Shown here: positions 7,363 through 16,973 of the stretch, one piece after another | How positions within the stretch are numbered: the first letter of the stretch is position 1 | How the letters are laid out: every line of letters starts with the position of its first letter | Origin: Clostridia bacterium | GTDB lineage: Bacteria; Bacillota; Clostridia; UBA1381 | Direction of reading: 5' to 3' | Length of the DNA stretch: 64,000 nucleotides | Assembly (NCBI GenBank): GCA_017935675.1 | Contig: JAGBHE010000080.1 | Span: forward strand, 1-64,000 | Made by a program: the position numbers and the translations under genes | The notes under the pieces: model-generated | Told to the model about the DNA's origin: nothing | Database searches by the model: none | Seen by the model: only the letters and a program-made list of their open reading frames with translations

Positions 7363-8952
7363 ATGAACAAGAAAAAAATGATGCTTGCTCTAACAGCATG
7401 TGCTCTGCTTTTGTCGGCAGCAGGATGCGGTAAAGATGAAGAAAAAGCGGGCAGCGGCAAGTACCCCGGCGGGGAGGTATCTTACCCCATTGAGTGCAGT
7501 GAAACTGTTTCGTTCTGGGTTGGAATCAATTCTATTGTGTCAAAATTTGCTTCTACGGCAGGAGACACCGAATATGCAAAGCATATAAATGAAGCAACGG
7601 GAATCAATGTTGAATTTATTCATCCGCCTGCAGGACAGGAAGAAACAAAATTCAATCTTTTGCTTGCTTCCGGTTCAATGCCTGATATAGTTTCATGGGA
7701 CTGGATGAATATTTCCGATAACATTGATGATCTTATCGAACAGGGTTATATTCTGAAGCTTAACGGCTTTATGGAAGAATATGCTCCGAATATGACAAAG
7801 TATATTAAATCAGTAGATGGTCTGGAAAAGATGCTTCAGACAGATTCCGGCAATTTTTATGTATTCCCTTATATAAGGGATACTGACGATGTAAGAGTAT
7901 TCTGCGGTCCTGTAATACGCAAGGATTGGCTTGATGAGCTTGGCCTTGAAGTGCCTGAGACAATTGATGAATGGCATGAAATGCTTGTTAAGTTCAAGGA
8001 GGCAAAGGGCATAGCTCCGCTCCTTACAAACCAGTCCACATTTATGGACAATGGTATGTTCCTCGGTGCATACGGCACAAAGAAGGGTATGTATGTTAAT
8101 GACGGCAAGGTTGTTTACGGTCCTGCAACAGAGGAATACAAACAGGCTATTCTCACACTTGCACAGTGGAATAAAGAAGGTCTTATAAATCAGAACTTTA
8201 TTTCGATAGATACTCCGACAATCAATTCAAAGATGCTTAATGATGAAATCGGTGCTACATACGGCTATAATGCAAGCGGACTTGGAACATGGCTTGCAAA
8301 TGGCTCATCAAACGGAAACTTTGACCTTGTAGCTGCTAAATATCCGTCACTTGTTAAAGGTCAGAAGTCAGCAATCGGTCAGAAAAATCCGCTTGTCGGT
8401 GAATTCTTCGATTGTATTATAAGCGGTACAAGCACAAATAAGGAGCTTGCTGCACGTCTTCTTGACTTTAACTTCACAGAAGAAGGTCATATGATTCAGC
8501 ACTTTGGTGAAGAGGGAAAGACCTATACAATAAATAACGGAGTCCCGACATTTACTGATTTTGTTTTGAATAACCCGGACGGGCGTTCAATGTCTGAGGT
8601 ACTTACTGATTATACTCATACAACATACAGCATTCCGGGATATTCAAACTCTGAAGCATTCAAGCAGCAGCTTACTTATCCGCAGCAGATAGACGCTCTT
8701 GAAAAGTGGTCCGATACAGATGCCGACAAGCATCAGCTTCCGCCGCTTTCAATGTCTAAAGAGAATATTGACGAGTACAACAAGATTATGACAGATGTTA
8801 AGACTTTTGTTGACGAAACAACAATAGAGTTCATCATGGGTGCTAAATCAGAGGCGGACTTTGACAAATATTTTACAGACTTGAAGGATATGGGTATTGA
8901 CAGAGCTGTTGGAATTGAGCAGACAGCTTATGACAGATTTCAATCAAGATAA
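7363..8952 (+). CDS. Extracellular solute-binding lipoprotein of ABC importer (locus 1)
   Basis: A 529-residue periplasmic-binding-like protein. The lipobox LSAAGC puts the lipidated cysteine at residue 22, so the mature protein is anchored to the outer face of the membrane. The body shows the LplA/YtcQ pattern: FNLLLASGSMPDIVSWDW near residue 105, YILKLNG, FPYIRD, IRKDWLDELGLEVPETIDEWHEML and a GGxFxD-like glycine-rich latter half. It should capture oligosaccharides for the permeases just upstream. AAAAGGAGAG precedes the ATG, 52 bases after the permease stop. Substrate cannot be read from the sequence; oligosaccharides of the glycan attacked by the downstream lyase-like protein are the likely cargo. 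Confidence 0.92.
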   Translation: MNKKKMMLALTACALLLSAAGCGKDEEKAGSGKYPGGEVSYPIECSETVSFWVGINSIVSKFASTAGDTEYAKHINEATGINVEFIHPPAGQEETKFNLLLASGSMPDIVSWDWMNISDNIDDLIEQGYILKLNGFMEEYAPNMTKYIKSVDGLEKMLQTDSGNFYVFPYIRDTDDVRVFCGPVIRKDWLDELGLEVPETIDEWHEMLVKFKEAKGIAPLLTNQSTFMDNGMFLGAYGTKKGMYVNDGKVVYGPATEEYKQAILTLAQWNKEGLINQNFISIDTPTINSKMLNDEIGATYGYNASGLGTWLANGSSNGNFDLVAAKYPSLVKGQKSAIGQKNPLVGEFFDCIISGTSTNKELAARLLDFNFTEEGHMIQHFGEEGKTYTINNGVPTFTDFVLNNPDGRSMSEVLTDYTHTTYSIPGYSNSEAFKQQLTYPQQIDALEKWSDTDADKHQLPPLSMSKENIDEYNKIMTDVKTFVDETTIEFIMGAKSEADFDKYFTDLKDMGIDRAVGIEQTAYDRFQSR

Positions 8953-8989
8953 AATATTGTTTTATTGTGAACGAATGGGAGTTTTTTTT

Positions 8990-10630
8990 ATGAAAAAGTT
9001 ATCACTTTTCTTATATGTGGCAATGTTCATGATTATGTCTCAAACTCCTTCATTTGCGGCAGAGGTTACTTTAACCGATGCCGCAAACGGAGTCCTTGAA
9101 ATAACGGGTGATGCAAATAAGGGTGAGAAGGTTACACTTATAATATTAAATCCCGGCTCAAGTCTTGAAGATGCATATACCGCTGCAGATGATAATGTGC
9201 AGTATTTCAGAAGCTGTGTTTCAGATGATGCGGGGTATAAGTTTACAGTTGAGATGAATACGCAGACAGGCGGCAAGTACGGAATGTATATAACTGTCGG
9301 TGATGTTCAGACGGGACCTGAATACTTTGATTATTATTCAAAGTCCGTAAAAGAAGATATTATCACAAGGATAAACAATTCATCTTCAGTCAGTTCAAGT
9401 CTTTTGGAAGATGCTATGACTGCATATAGCCTTAAGGACAGCCTGCTTTATAAAAATTGCAATGCTTCCGAGGCGGCAAAGCTTCTTACAAGCATCAAAA
9501 GCAATCAAAAAGGCGGAATTTTTTTGCCGGATATAGTTGATTTTTATTCAAAGCTCAGACAGGCTCTTGTTCTTGCAGCTTATAATGAATCAGCCGACGG
9601 AGTTATTGATAAATCAGGATTTGTTTTATATTCCGATGTGCTTGGAATTGATGGTACAGATGCGTATGATGATTATCTCAATGCACTTAGCGAATCCGGA
9701 AGAAACAAGATGAATTCAGAGCTTCTTGGCGGAGGTTATGCAAGTGTCGATGATTTCAGAAAGTCTTTTGAAGAAAAACTCGCATATTACGTAATCATGT
9801 ATTATAAGCAGTACGGATACGGTCATGTGCAAACTAATTTAATTAAGTATTCATCTGTTTACAAATCAAATGGCTTTAAGCTTTCCGAGCCGTCATTAAA
9901 CAGCGTATATTCTCAGATGGTAAATTCCGGCGCAGGCAACTTAAAATCACTCGCAGCGGTTTACAATGATTTAAAATCAAACACCGGCACGACAGGCGGC
10001 GGCAGCGGCTCGGGGGGAGGAGGTTCTTCCGCACCGAATATAAAAGTAAACAATACATCTGCACCTGACAATATTTATTATGAGTCTGACAAGCTTACTG
10101 TTTTTAATGATGTTAAAAAGGATCATTGGGCAGCAGAGTATATTTTGAATTTATATAACAAGGGAATTATTTCAGGGTATGAAGACGGATCATTCAGACC
10201 CGAAGGTAATGTTACACGCGGAGAATTTGCAAAAATGGTTTGCTCTGTACTCGGAATAACAAATAAGGCGTCGGCGGTATTTACAGATGTTTCACAGCAT
10301 TGGAGCAATCCGTATGTTGCGGCGGCTTATGAAAACGGAATAATTACAGGTATGACAGATGAATTGTTTGCTCCTGATTCTGCGATAACAAGGGAGCAGG
10401 GGGCTGCTGTTTTGTACAGGGCATTGAAGCTCGGTTCGACAAATGCTGCCGATAAATTTGCCGATGACGATTCAATATCGGGGTATGCGGTAGAGGCGGT
10501 TTATGCTCTTCGCAGAAAGGGTATTATTTCAGGAAGAGAAAATAACAAATTTGAGCCGAAAACAACCCTGACGAGAGCGGAAGCGGCTAAAATGATTTGT
10601 TCAATTATATCAAACAGGGGTGAGCAATAA
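8990..10630 (+). CDS. Secreted SLH-domain surface protein (first of SLH pair 1)
   Basis: A 546-residue wall protein. It has a signal peptide (1-25, ending FAAE), an N-terminal beta-sandwich that looks Ig-like (about 26-115, with LEITGDANKGEKVTLIIL), a long helical middle, a glycine/serine linker (about 335-345), and three SLH motifs (about 373-546) with TRGEFAKM, TREQGAAV and TRAEAAKM cores. SLH motifs bind pyruvylated secondary cell-wall polymer. No catalytic motif is visible. The same design recurs in the gene at 59991. The ATG at 8990 begins the signal peptide; the upstream extension overlaps the binding-protein gene and is unlikely. Its stop overlaps the next start by one base. I infer a scaffold or glycan-binding role. 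Confidence 0.88.
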   Translation: MKKLSLFLYVAMFMIMSQTPSFAAEVTLTDAANGVLEITGDANKGEKVTLIILNPGSSLEDAYTAADDNVQYFRSCVSDDAGYKFTVEMNTQTGGKYGMYITVGDVQTGPEYFDYYSKSVKEDIITRINNSSSVSSSLLEDAMTAYSLKDSLLYKNCNASEAAKLLTSIKSNQKGGIFLPDIVDFYSKLRQALVLAAYNESADGVIDKSGFVLYSDVLGIDGTDAYDDYLNALSESGRNKMNSELLGGGYASVDDFRKSFEEKLAYYVIMYYKQYGYGHVQTNLIKYSSVYKSNGFKLSEPSLNSVYSQMVNSGAGNLKSLAAVYNDLKSNTGTTGGGSGSGGGGSSAPNIKVNNTSAPDNIYYESDKLTVFNDVKKDHWAAEYILNLYNKGIISGYEDGSFRPEGNVTRGEFAKMVCSVLGITNKASAVFTDVSQHWSNPYVAAAYENGIITGMTDELFAPDSAITREQGAAVLYRALKLGSTNAADKFADDDSISGYAVEAVYALRRKGIISGRENNKFEPKTTLTRAEAAKMICSIISNRGEQ

Positions 10631-13269
10631 TGTCAAAGTGTCTGAAAAAAATATTGCTTTTGATTTTGTGTCTTGGAATTTTCAAGCCTGTTGTTTTTGC
10701 TTCAACCGTTGAAACGGGAAACGATGACGAAAATCTTGCTTTTGCAAAGCAGCTTGGTCTGATTTCGCCTGATAAGGACGGACAGGGTATTATGACAAGG
10801 CTTGAACTTGCGGAAGTTATTTCACGCGTTGTATCGTTCGGAAATGATTTTAGCGGTGTATATGACATAGGAGATTTTACGGATGTTGATATTTCCGTAT
10901 CATCTAAAATTATGCCTGCTGTGAACAGCGGTGTAATGAACGGTATCAGCAGGACGGAATTTAATCCCTCCGGTAAAGTAAGCTATGCAGAGCTTATGAC
11001 GGCAATGGTTTGTCTTTTGGGCTACAAGGTTGACGCTTTGTACAAGGGCGGATACCCTAACGGATATATAACGAAAGCAAATGAACTCGGCATTGCACCT
11101 GCAATGACTTCTGCAATGGAAGGCGGCGTTTCATATAATGCGCTTGCATATTGCTTAAAAGCTGCGGTAAACACAGATGTCAGATATTCACCTGACGGAA
11201 GTGACAATACGAGAGAAGAACCGTTTCTTGAATATTATCTGAATGTTTACACACAAAGCGGTGTTGTTTCATCAACGGGAACAGTTGATTTAAGCGGAGA
11301 GGGAAGAGTTGATTTTGATGAGGTACGCATAAACGGACAAATATTTACACTTTCTGCGGATGTAAAAGAAATGTCTTCTCTTGCAGGATATGATGCTGAT
11401 ATTTTTTATTCAAAGGACAGCTTTGATGAATACGAGATTTTGTTCTTTCAGCTGAGAAAAAACAAGGTTTTTGATATTGACGGCGAAAAGGTTGAGGGCA
11501 TTGACGGAACAAAGATAAATTATTACAATGAAAGCGACAGAAGGAAAAGCATCAGGATTGAGAAATCAATTGCTGTTGTTTACAATAATGATTTATGCGA
11601 AAATTATGACGATTCTGTAATAAACCCGTTTTCAGAACCGTATGTGGACGGATCGGTGCGTTTGATTGATAACAATGATGATAATATGTATGATATTATC
11701 TTTATTGACGCATTTGAATGCTTTGTTGTTGACAATGCTGCAAGCGGTAGAATTTATAACAAATATCGCAAGCCGGAGGTTCTTGACCTGTCAGATTACG
11801 ATCCGGAAAGCGGTGATTATGCCATAATGAATATTCTCGGTGAGTATCTTAAATTTGAAGATATCGAAGAGGGAGATATCCTTAGTGTTCAGAGAAATCT
11901 GAAGGGAGAGGTCAAGCTTATAACCGTTTCTGTTGATACTTATACCGGAACAGTTACAGAGTTTTCAAGGTCTGACAATGAATATTATCTGACAGTTGAC
12001 GGAACAGAGTTCAAATGCTCGTCATGTATGTCAATGAACGAACAGATTAAAGAGCTTAGGGTCGGAAACAAGGTTTTGCTTTATTTCAACAAGCTTGGAC
12101 GAGTATCCGATATTGAGTGCGAGGACTATATAAAGTACAAGATAGGTTACATCGTATGGGCATATACGGATGATGACGATGAGGATTATGCGGCGCTTAG
12201 AGTATTTACCTCAGCGGGAAGTTTTTCAAAATATGATATTGCGAAAAGAGTCACGGTTAATGATATTTCGTCAGTCAAATCAAGAGATGTTCTCAAAGCT
12301 ATCGGCAGAGAAAATTCGGGTATGATCGTGCGTCAGCCTATTAAGTATCTTCTGAATGAAAATAATGAAATAAAGAGTATTTCTTTCTTCACCGGAAGTA
12401 CTGATTCGACAAAAGACGGATTTTACCGTTTCAAAGATTTTGACGGTGTTTCATCACTGTCAACTATGTATTACCGACAGAATTCAGGCTCGGTTGATGC
12501 AAAAATGCTTATGAGTGATAAAACCGTTATATTCTCGGTGCCTACAGAGGAATACCGCGGCGAGGATACGATGTACAGCGTAGAAAATAAAAATTATTTT
12601 CCGTCAGATTATATGAATACTCCTATTGAAGCATTCGGCACAAAGGCAAACAATCCGCGCGCGGAAATTGTTATAATAAAGAAGGACAAATTTGAGGTCG
12701 GCACGAGCGAAAGGGAATTGTACAGGGCAAACCCCGATGTACTTGTTGTAGATAATGTCAGCAGAAAGCTTTATAACGATGAAATTGTTTGTGAGATAAC
12801 AGGCTATTATGCCGGTAAGCTTACAAGCTATGCTGCAAGCCTTGATGCGGTTAATGAAGCGGCGGGCGGTGATCTTAAGCGAGGCGATATAATTCGTTTT
12901 TATCGTAATAATGAGGGGGTAATTACCATTTTCCAGCGCTTGTTTGAGGGGGATGAGCTGATAATGAATGTGACTAACCCGACTACCGATTCGATCTATG
13001 CATTTGCAAGATTTGCATACGGCGATGTGGTTTATGCTGATGATGAATGTATTTCAGTAAAAATTGACGGTACGGATAGTGTGGAAAGTTATCTGCTCTC
13101 ACCGTTTAATAAGGTGCTTTATGATAAATCACGTGATGAAAAAGAACAGTTAAGTCCCGGAAACGCAGAGGATATAAGAAGCTGCAGTGATTTCGGTCTT
13201 AACGGCTCAAAGGTTTTTATACACACTTATAACGCTGATAACAGAACACTTGTTATCATTAATGAATAG
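10630..13269 (+). CDS. Large SLH-domain surface protein (second of SLH pair 1)
   Basis: An 879-residue secreted protein with a signal peptide (1-24). SLH-like motifs are at the N-terminus (about 30-195: MTRLELAEVISRVV, then VNSGVMNGISRTEFNPSGKV, then YKGGYPNGYITKANELGI), followed by nearly 680 residues of beta-rich sequence of unknown fold. Near residue 345 is RLIDNNDDNMYDIIFIDAF, an EF-hand-like acidic loop that may hold calcium. The later part repeats a small-barrel pattern (YTGTVTEFSRSDNEYYLTVDG). No enzyme motif is seen. Its paralogue begins at 61737 and is likewise the second member of a pair. Start and previous stop share TAATG, so translation is coupled and the two proteins are probably made in equal amounts. 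Confidence 0.82.
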   Translation: MSKCLKKILLLILCLGIFKPVVFASTVETGNDDENLAFAKQLGLISPDKDGQGIMTRLELAEVISRVVSFGNDFSGVYDIGDFTDVDISVSSKIMPAVNSGVMNGISRTEFNPSGKVSYAELMTAMVCLLGYKVDALYKGGYPNGYITKANELGIAPAMTSAMEGGVSYNALAYCLKAAVNTDVRYSPDGSDNTREEPFLEYYLNVYTQSGVVSSTGTVDLSGEGRVDFDEVRINGQIFTLSADVKEMSSLAGYDADIFYSKDSFDEYEILFFQLRKNKVFDIDGEKVEGIDGTKINYYNESDRRKSIRIEKSIAVVYNNDLCENYDDSVINPFSEPYVDGSVRLIDNNDDNMYDIIFIDAFECFVVDNAASGRIYNKYRKPEVLDLSDYDPESGDYAIMNILGEYLKFEDIEEGDILSVQRNLKGEVKLITVSVDTYTGTVTEFSRSDNEYYLTVDGTEFKCSSCMSMNEQIKELRVGNKVLLYFNKLGRVSDIECEDYIKYKIGYIVWAYTDDDDEDYAALRVFTSAGSFSKYDIAKRVTVNDISSVKSRDVLKAIGRENSGMIVRQPIKYLLNENNEIKSISFFTGSTDSTKDGFYRFKDFDGVSSLSTMYYRQNSGSVDAKMLMSDKTVIFSVPTEEYRGEDTMYSVENKNYFPSDYMNTPIEAFGTKANNPRAEIVIIKKDKFEVGTSERELYRANPDVLVVDNVSRKLYNDEIVCEITGYYAGKLTSYAASLDAVNEAAGGDLKRGDIIRFYRNNEGVITIFQRLFEGDELIMNVTNPTTDSIYAFARFAYGDVVYADDECISVKIDGTDSVESYLLSPFNKVLYDKSRDEKEQLSPGNAEDIRSCSDFGLNGSKVFIHTYNADNRTLVIINE

Positions 13270-13282
13270 GAGGCACGTGCAT

Positions 13283-16200
13283 ATGAAAAAAATTATATCA
13301 GGCATTTGTATTGCGATTGCATTGTCTTGCTTTTCAACCGCGTTTGCGGAGGTCAGCTACGGAATAAAGGTCAAAAATCCGTTTCTTGACTTGCCTGTTG
13401 ACGAGGCTACGATTATGAAGAACGGTGCTATTATTTACGAGGCTGAAAATATGGTGTACGATTCCACAATAAATGTTATTCAAGATGACAGTGTGTCGGG
13501 CGGTGCATATCTGAAAACTACCGGTGACGGCATTACAGAGGCATCTGCTCTTACAAATCCTACAATTTCGTTTACATATACCGTGAATGAGGCAAATACA
13601 TATTATTTCTGGGTAAAAATGCGTACCTATAATGCGACAACAAACAGTTCCATCCATTACAGCCTCAACGGGGGCGGGTATCAGACGTTATGGGGATTTG
13701 CCGAAGAAGGAAACCCGTGGCAGTGGCGTTTGCTCGGCAGTTCAACTCTTACCGAGGGTACTGCAACTCTTGAATTCAAGAAAAGATTGTCGGGATTTCA
13801 GATGGATAAGGTGCTTATAACTTCAAATACTTCATACTCGGCAGAGGGAAGCTGTGATCCGGAAAGCTTTTCCGCCGATTCATCAGCACCTGCAGACGGA
13901 GTTTTCCCCGAACCTCCTTATTATCCGATTGACGGACATCCCAGGCTTATTATTACAAAGGCTTATTTACCTCAATTTAAGCAGAATTTACAGTCTGACG
14001 AGCTGGCTCCGATGTTTAAAAACTGTCTTGCTTTTGCGGATGAGGAACTCAACTGCAATATGGGCGGAACAAAGTATGACGATGCTATGCTTAATAAGCT
14101 CAAAGCGCGTGCCATTGCGTATATAAGCGGTGCAAGAGATGATGTGCATGCGCGTCAGACTATTGATTATATGAAGCAGTATATGTCAACCTGCTATTAT
14201 AATCCGAGCATTGGCGATATTACAAGAAATATCGGTGACTGTATGTTTACAGGTGCAATAATATATGATTGGTGCTATGATCAGATGACTTCTGCGGATA
14301 AGGACTTCTTTATAAGGCAGTTCAAGATACTTGCAGGTCAGAAGGAGATTGGCTATCCGCCGATAAAGATGCCATGCGATATTTCAGGTCACTCCGGTGA
14401 ACAGGAAATTTTTCAGGACCTTGTCGGTGCAGGTATTGCAATATATGATGAGGACAAGGAAATGTATGATCTTGCGGCGGGCAGACTGTTTGCAAATATG
14501 GCGCCGTCAAGAACGTATTTCAACAAAACAGGTGCGCATCCCGTGACGCTTGAATACAGCTTCTGGCGTCATTCAAACGAGGGTGTTGCCGACCTCATAT
14601 TTTCACGTATGGGATACGGTCATATATTCGGTGATGATATGTACCGGCCTGCGATCAAGAATATTTACCAAAGACTTGGTATGGGTAAGTGGGTCAAAAA
14701 CGGTGACTCATTCCAGTATGCCTACAATACAAGCTTTGAATATGATACGTATGATTATCAGGAAATGACGATTATGGGTAATCTTTATAAAAATCCTTAT
14801 TTGCGTGGCCAATACATAAGAGATATGGCGATAAAGGGTAATCAGTTCAATTTCTGGGCAATGGTATGTGCTGAGCCTGACGCCCCAATCAAGTCGGAAG
14901 AGGATATGCCTCTTGCATATAAGTCAACTTATCCGCTTACATCCGTAACGGCAAGAACGAGCTGGAAGCACGGTATTGATTCTCCTGCTGCCGTTGTATA
15001 TATGGAAGGCCGTGAAAAGGTAATAGCTGACCATCAGCATATGAAGCTTGGTGATTTTTCTGTATATTACAAGGGTAATCTTGCTCTTGACAGCGGTACG
15101 TACAACGGTTCAAGCGGCGGCTATGGATGTGAACATGATATAAATTATTATAAGCGTACAATATCGGGCAACTGTGTAACTGTATTTGATCCGAACGAAC
15201 AGTTTTATTTCTCTCTGAACAGCTGCGGAACAGACGGCTATTTTAACAAAACAGGTACAAAGGTATCAAACGACGGAGGTCAGATTTTCCGTGAGAATAT
15301 TGCAAATTTAGACAGATTCTTGTCGATGAAAGATTTTGCGCGCACTGATGCAGTGTACATCGGCCCGAACGAAAAGACTCCTGAATTTTCATACCTTAAG
15401 ACTGATCTTACAAACGCATACAGCGACAAGATAAAGAACTACAACAGATATATGGCGTTTATGGATCTTGACAACGAAAAGTATCCTGCCGCATTGGTTG
15501 TTTTCGATGTTGTTGAATCAAGCAATAAATCGTTTAAGAAAACATGGAATCTCCATTGTATTGAAGAACCTGAAATCAACGGAAATACAACCACAATAAA
15601 AAGAACCGAACATGGTTTCGGCGGCAAGCTTGTGAACAAGACTTTCCTTCCGTCAGAAAACGGATTTACGATTGATAAGGTCGGAGGTCCCGGCAAAGAG
15701 GCTTGGGTAAACGGTCATAATTATTTAAGCAAGCCTAACGCTAACACAATAAATGAAAGTGCTGATTGGAGAATAGAGATTTCTCCGTCATATGAAAACT
15801 GCAGTGACAGCTTCCTTAATGCTATGTATGTTACTGATGCAGATGCTGCTGAAGAACTTCCTATGTATAAAGAACAAAGTACGGATATGGTTGGTGTATC
15901 TGTTCTTGACAGGATGATAATGTTCTCTAAGACTGCAAATCATATAAATTCACAAACTGCGGTTACATTAAGAGATGTTCCGGAGAACACATCAGACTCC
16001 GTCAAGTGTATGATCACAGATGCAAAAGCAGGACTTTGGGAGGTTAAAGAATATCAGACAAACAACAGCTTTATTGTTGAGGTTAAGGAGGACGAGCATA
16101 TACTTTATTTCAGGGGCGAAAAAGGCAAGTCATACATTCTTACACCTGTTTCAAGCGGAACGCCTGTTATTAATGTATATCCTGCAATGGATAAAGAAAA

Positions 16201-16963
16201 GCATGGTGATTTTGAAATTCATGACGGAACAAGGCTTGTTTATGACAAACACGGTACAAAGCTTTTTAACGGTGTACCGTATGTGCCTGCAAGAAGCATC
16301 CTTACAAATTACGGCCTTGATGTTGCCTACAATGACACAACAAAGACTGTAACTGTAAGCAATTCTATGTACACATTTGAATTTGATTTCAATTCAGATT
16401 ATGTCAGGAAGAACGGTGAGAGTGTATTAATGCCTCACAGACCGCTTTTGATTGACGGTGTAACATATATCAGTCTCGGTGATTATAAGGAGCTTGCCAT
16501 TACGTCATATAATGACTATGCAAAGCTTATGAAGATAACGATCCCTGACTATTCGAGGTTTACTCAGCTTGATACTGCACATGCTATAACTGCAGTCGGC
16601 GTAACATCAGGCGGTGATGACGGTAATGCTGCAGAAAATACAATAGACTACAATCCGAATACCCGTTGGTCATGCAATGGTGATGGCTCGTGGATCAAGC
16701 TTGATTATGGCGAGGTATATGATATCGACTATGCACAGATATTCTGGCATAACGGTAATGTGAGAGTTGAAAGCTTTGAAATCTTTGTTTCCGACGATGA
16801 TGTTAACTATACAAGAGTATTTAACGGTCAGTCGGACGGCAGGACAGAGGGCTTTGAAAAATTTGCAATAAATCACAGCGGAAGATATGTCAAAATAGTT
16901 TGTCATAACAATACACAGGGTACATGGAATTCAATCCGTGAAATATTTGTAATGAGAAAGTAA
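13283..16963 (+). CDS. Secreted heparinase II/III-like polysaccharide lyase, multidomain
   Basis: A 1226-residue exported enzyme. In order: signal peptide (1-24); a CBM35-like carbohydrate module (about 48-190, opening IIYEAENMVYDSTI); a heparinase II/III-type fold (about 205-900) with an alpha-toroid containing ISGHSGEQEIFQDLVGAGIA and a beta-sandwich containing DHQHMKLGDFSVYYKGNLAL, where such lyases place their metal and catalytic histidines; a copper-amine-oxidase N-terminal-like module (about 975-1065, ending PLLIDGVTYISLGDY); and a discoidin/CBM32-like domain (about 1095-1226, NPNTRWSCNGDGSWIKLDYG). Relatives cleave uronic-acid polysaccharides by beta-elimination; the exact substrate is not readable. 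AGGAGG precedes the ATG at 13283, 13 bases after the SLH gene. No wall anchor is present, so retention may rely on the SLH pair or the binding modules. Confidence 0.82.
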   Translation: MKKIISGICIAIALSCFSTAFAEVSYGIKVKNPFLDLPVDEATIMKNGAIIYEAENMVYDSTINVIQDDSVSGGAYLKTTGDGITEASALTNPTISFTYTVNEANTYYFWVKMRTYNATTNSSIHYSLNGGGYQTLWGFAEEGNPWQWRLLGSSTLTEGTATLEFKKRLSGFQMDKVLITSNTSYSAEGSCDPESFSADSSAPADGVFPEPPYYPIDGHPRLIITKAYLPQFKQNLQSDELAPMFKNCLAFADEELNCNMGGTKYDDAMLNKLKARAIAYISGARDDVHARQTIDYMKQYMSTCYYNPSIGDITRNIGDCMFTGAIIYDWCYDQMTSADKDFFIRQFKILAGQKEIGYPPIKMPCDISGHSGEQEIFQDLVGAGIAIYDEDKEMYDLAAGRLFANMAPSRTYFNKTGAHPVTLEYSFWRHSNEGVADLIFSRMGYGHIFGDDMYRPAIKNIYQRLGMGKWVKNGDSFQYAYNTSFEYDTYDYQEMTIMGNLYKNPYLRGQYIRDMAIKGNQFNFWAMVCAEPDAPIKSEEDMPLAYKSTYPLTSVTARTSWKHGIDSPAAVVYMEGREKVIADHQHMKLGDFSVYYKGNLALDSGTYNGSSGGYGCEHDINYYKRTISGNCVTVFDPNEQFYFSLNSCGTDGYFNKTGTKVSNDGGQIFRENIANLDRFLSMKDFARTDAVYIGPNEKTPEFSYLKTDLTNAYSDKIKNYNRYMAFMDLDNEKYPAALVVFDVVESSNKSFKKTWNLHCIEEPEINGNTTTIKRTEHGFGGKLVNKTFLPSENGFTIDKVGGPGKEAWVNGHNYLSKPNANTINESADWRIEISPSYENCSDSFLNAMYVTDADAAEELPMYKEQSTDMVGVSVLDRMIMFSKTANHINSQTAVTLRDVPENTSDSVKCMITDAKAGLWEVKEYQTNNSFIVEVKEDEHILYFRGEKGKSYILTPVSSGTPVINVYPAMDKEKHGDFEIHDGTRLVYDKHGTKLFNGVPYVPARSILTNYGLDVAYNDTTKTVTVSNSMYTFEFDFNSDYVRKNGESVLMPHRPLLIDGVTYISLGDYKELAITSYNDYAKLMKITIPDYSRFTQLDTAHAITAVGVTSGGDDGNAAENTIDYNPNTRWSCNGDGSWIKLDYGEVYDIDYAQIFWHNGNVRVESFEIFVSDDDVNYTRVFNGQSDGRTEGFEKFAINHSGRYVKIVCHNNTQGTWNSIREIFVMRK

Positions 16964-16973
16964 AGGTGAGCAT

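Noticed and set aside
8897..8989. Longer N-terminus for the first SLH protein
   Set aside because: The extension overlaps the binding-protein gene and would bury the signal peptide. The ATG at 8990 begins a normal secretion signal.
13187..13282. Longer N-terminus for the heparinase-like protein
   Set aside because: It overlaps the SLH gene. The AGGAGG and signal peptide place the start at 13283.
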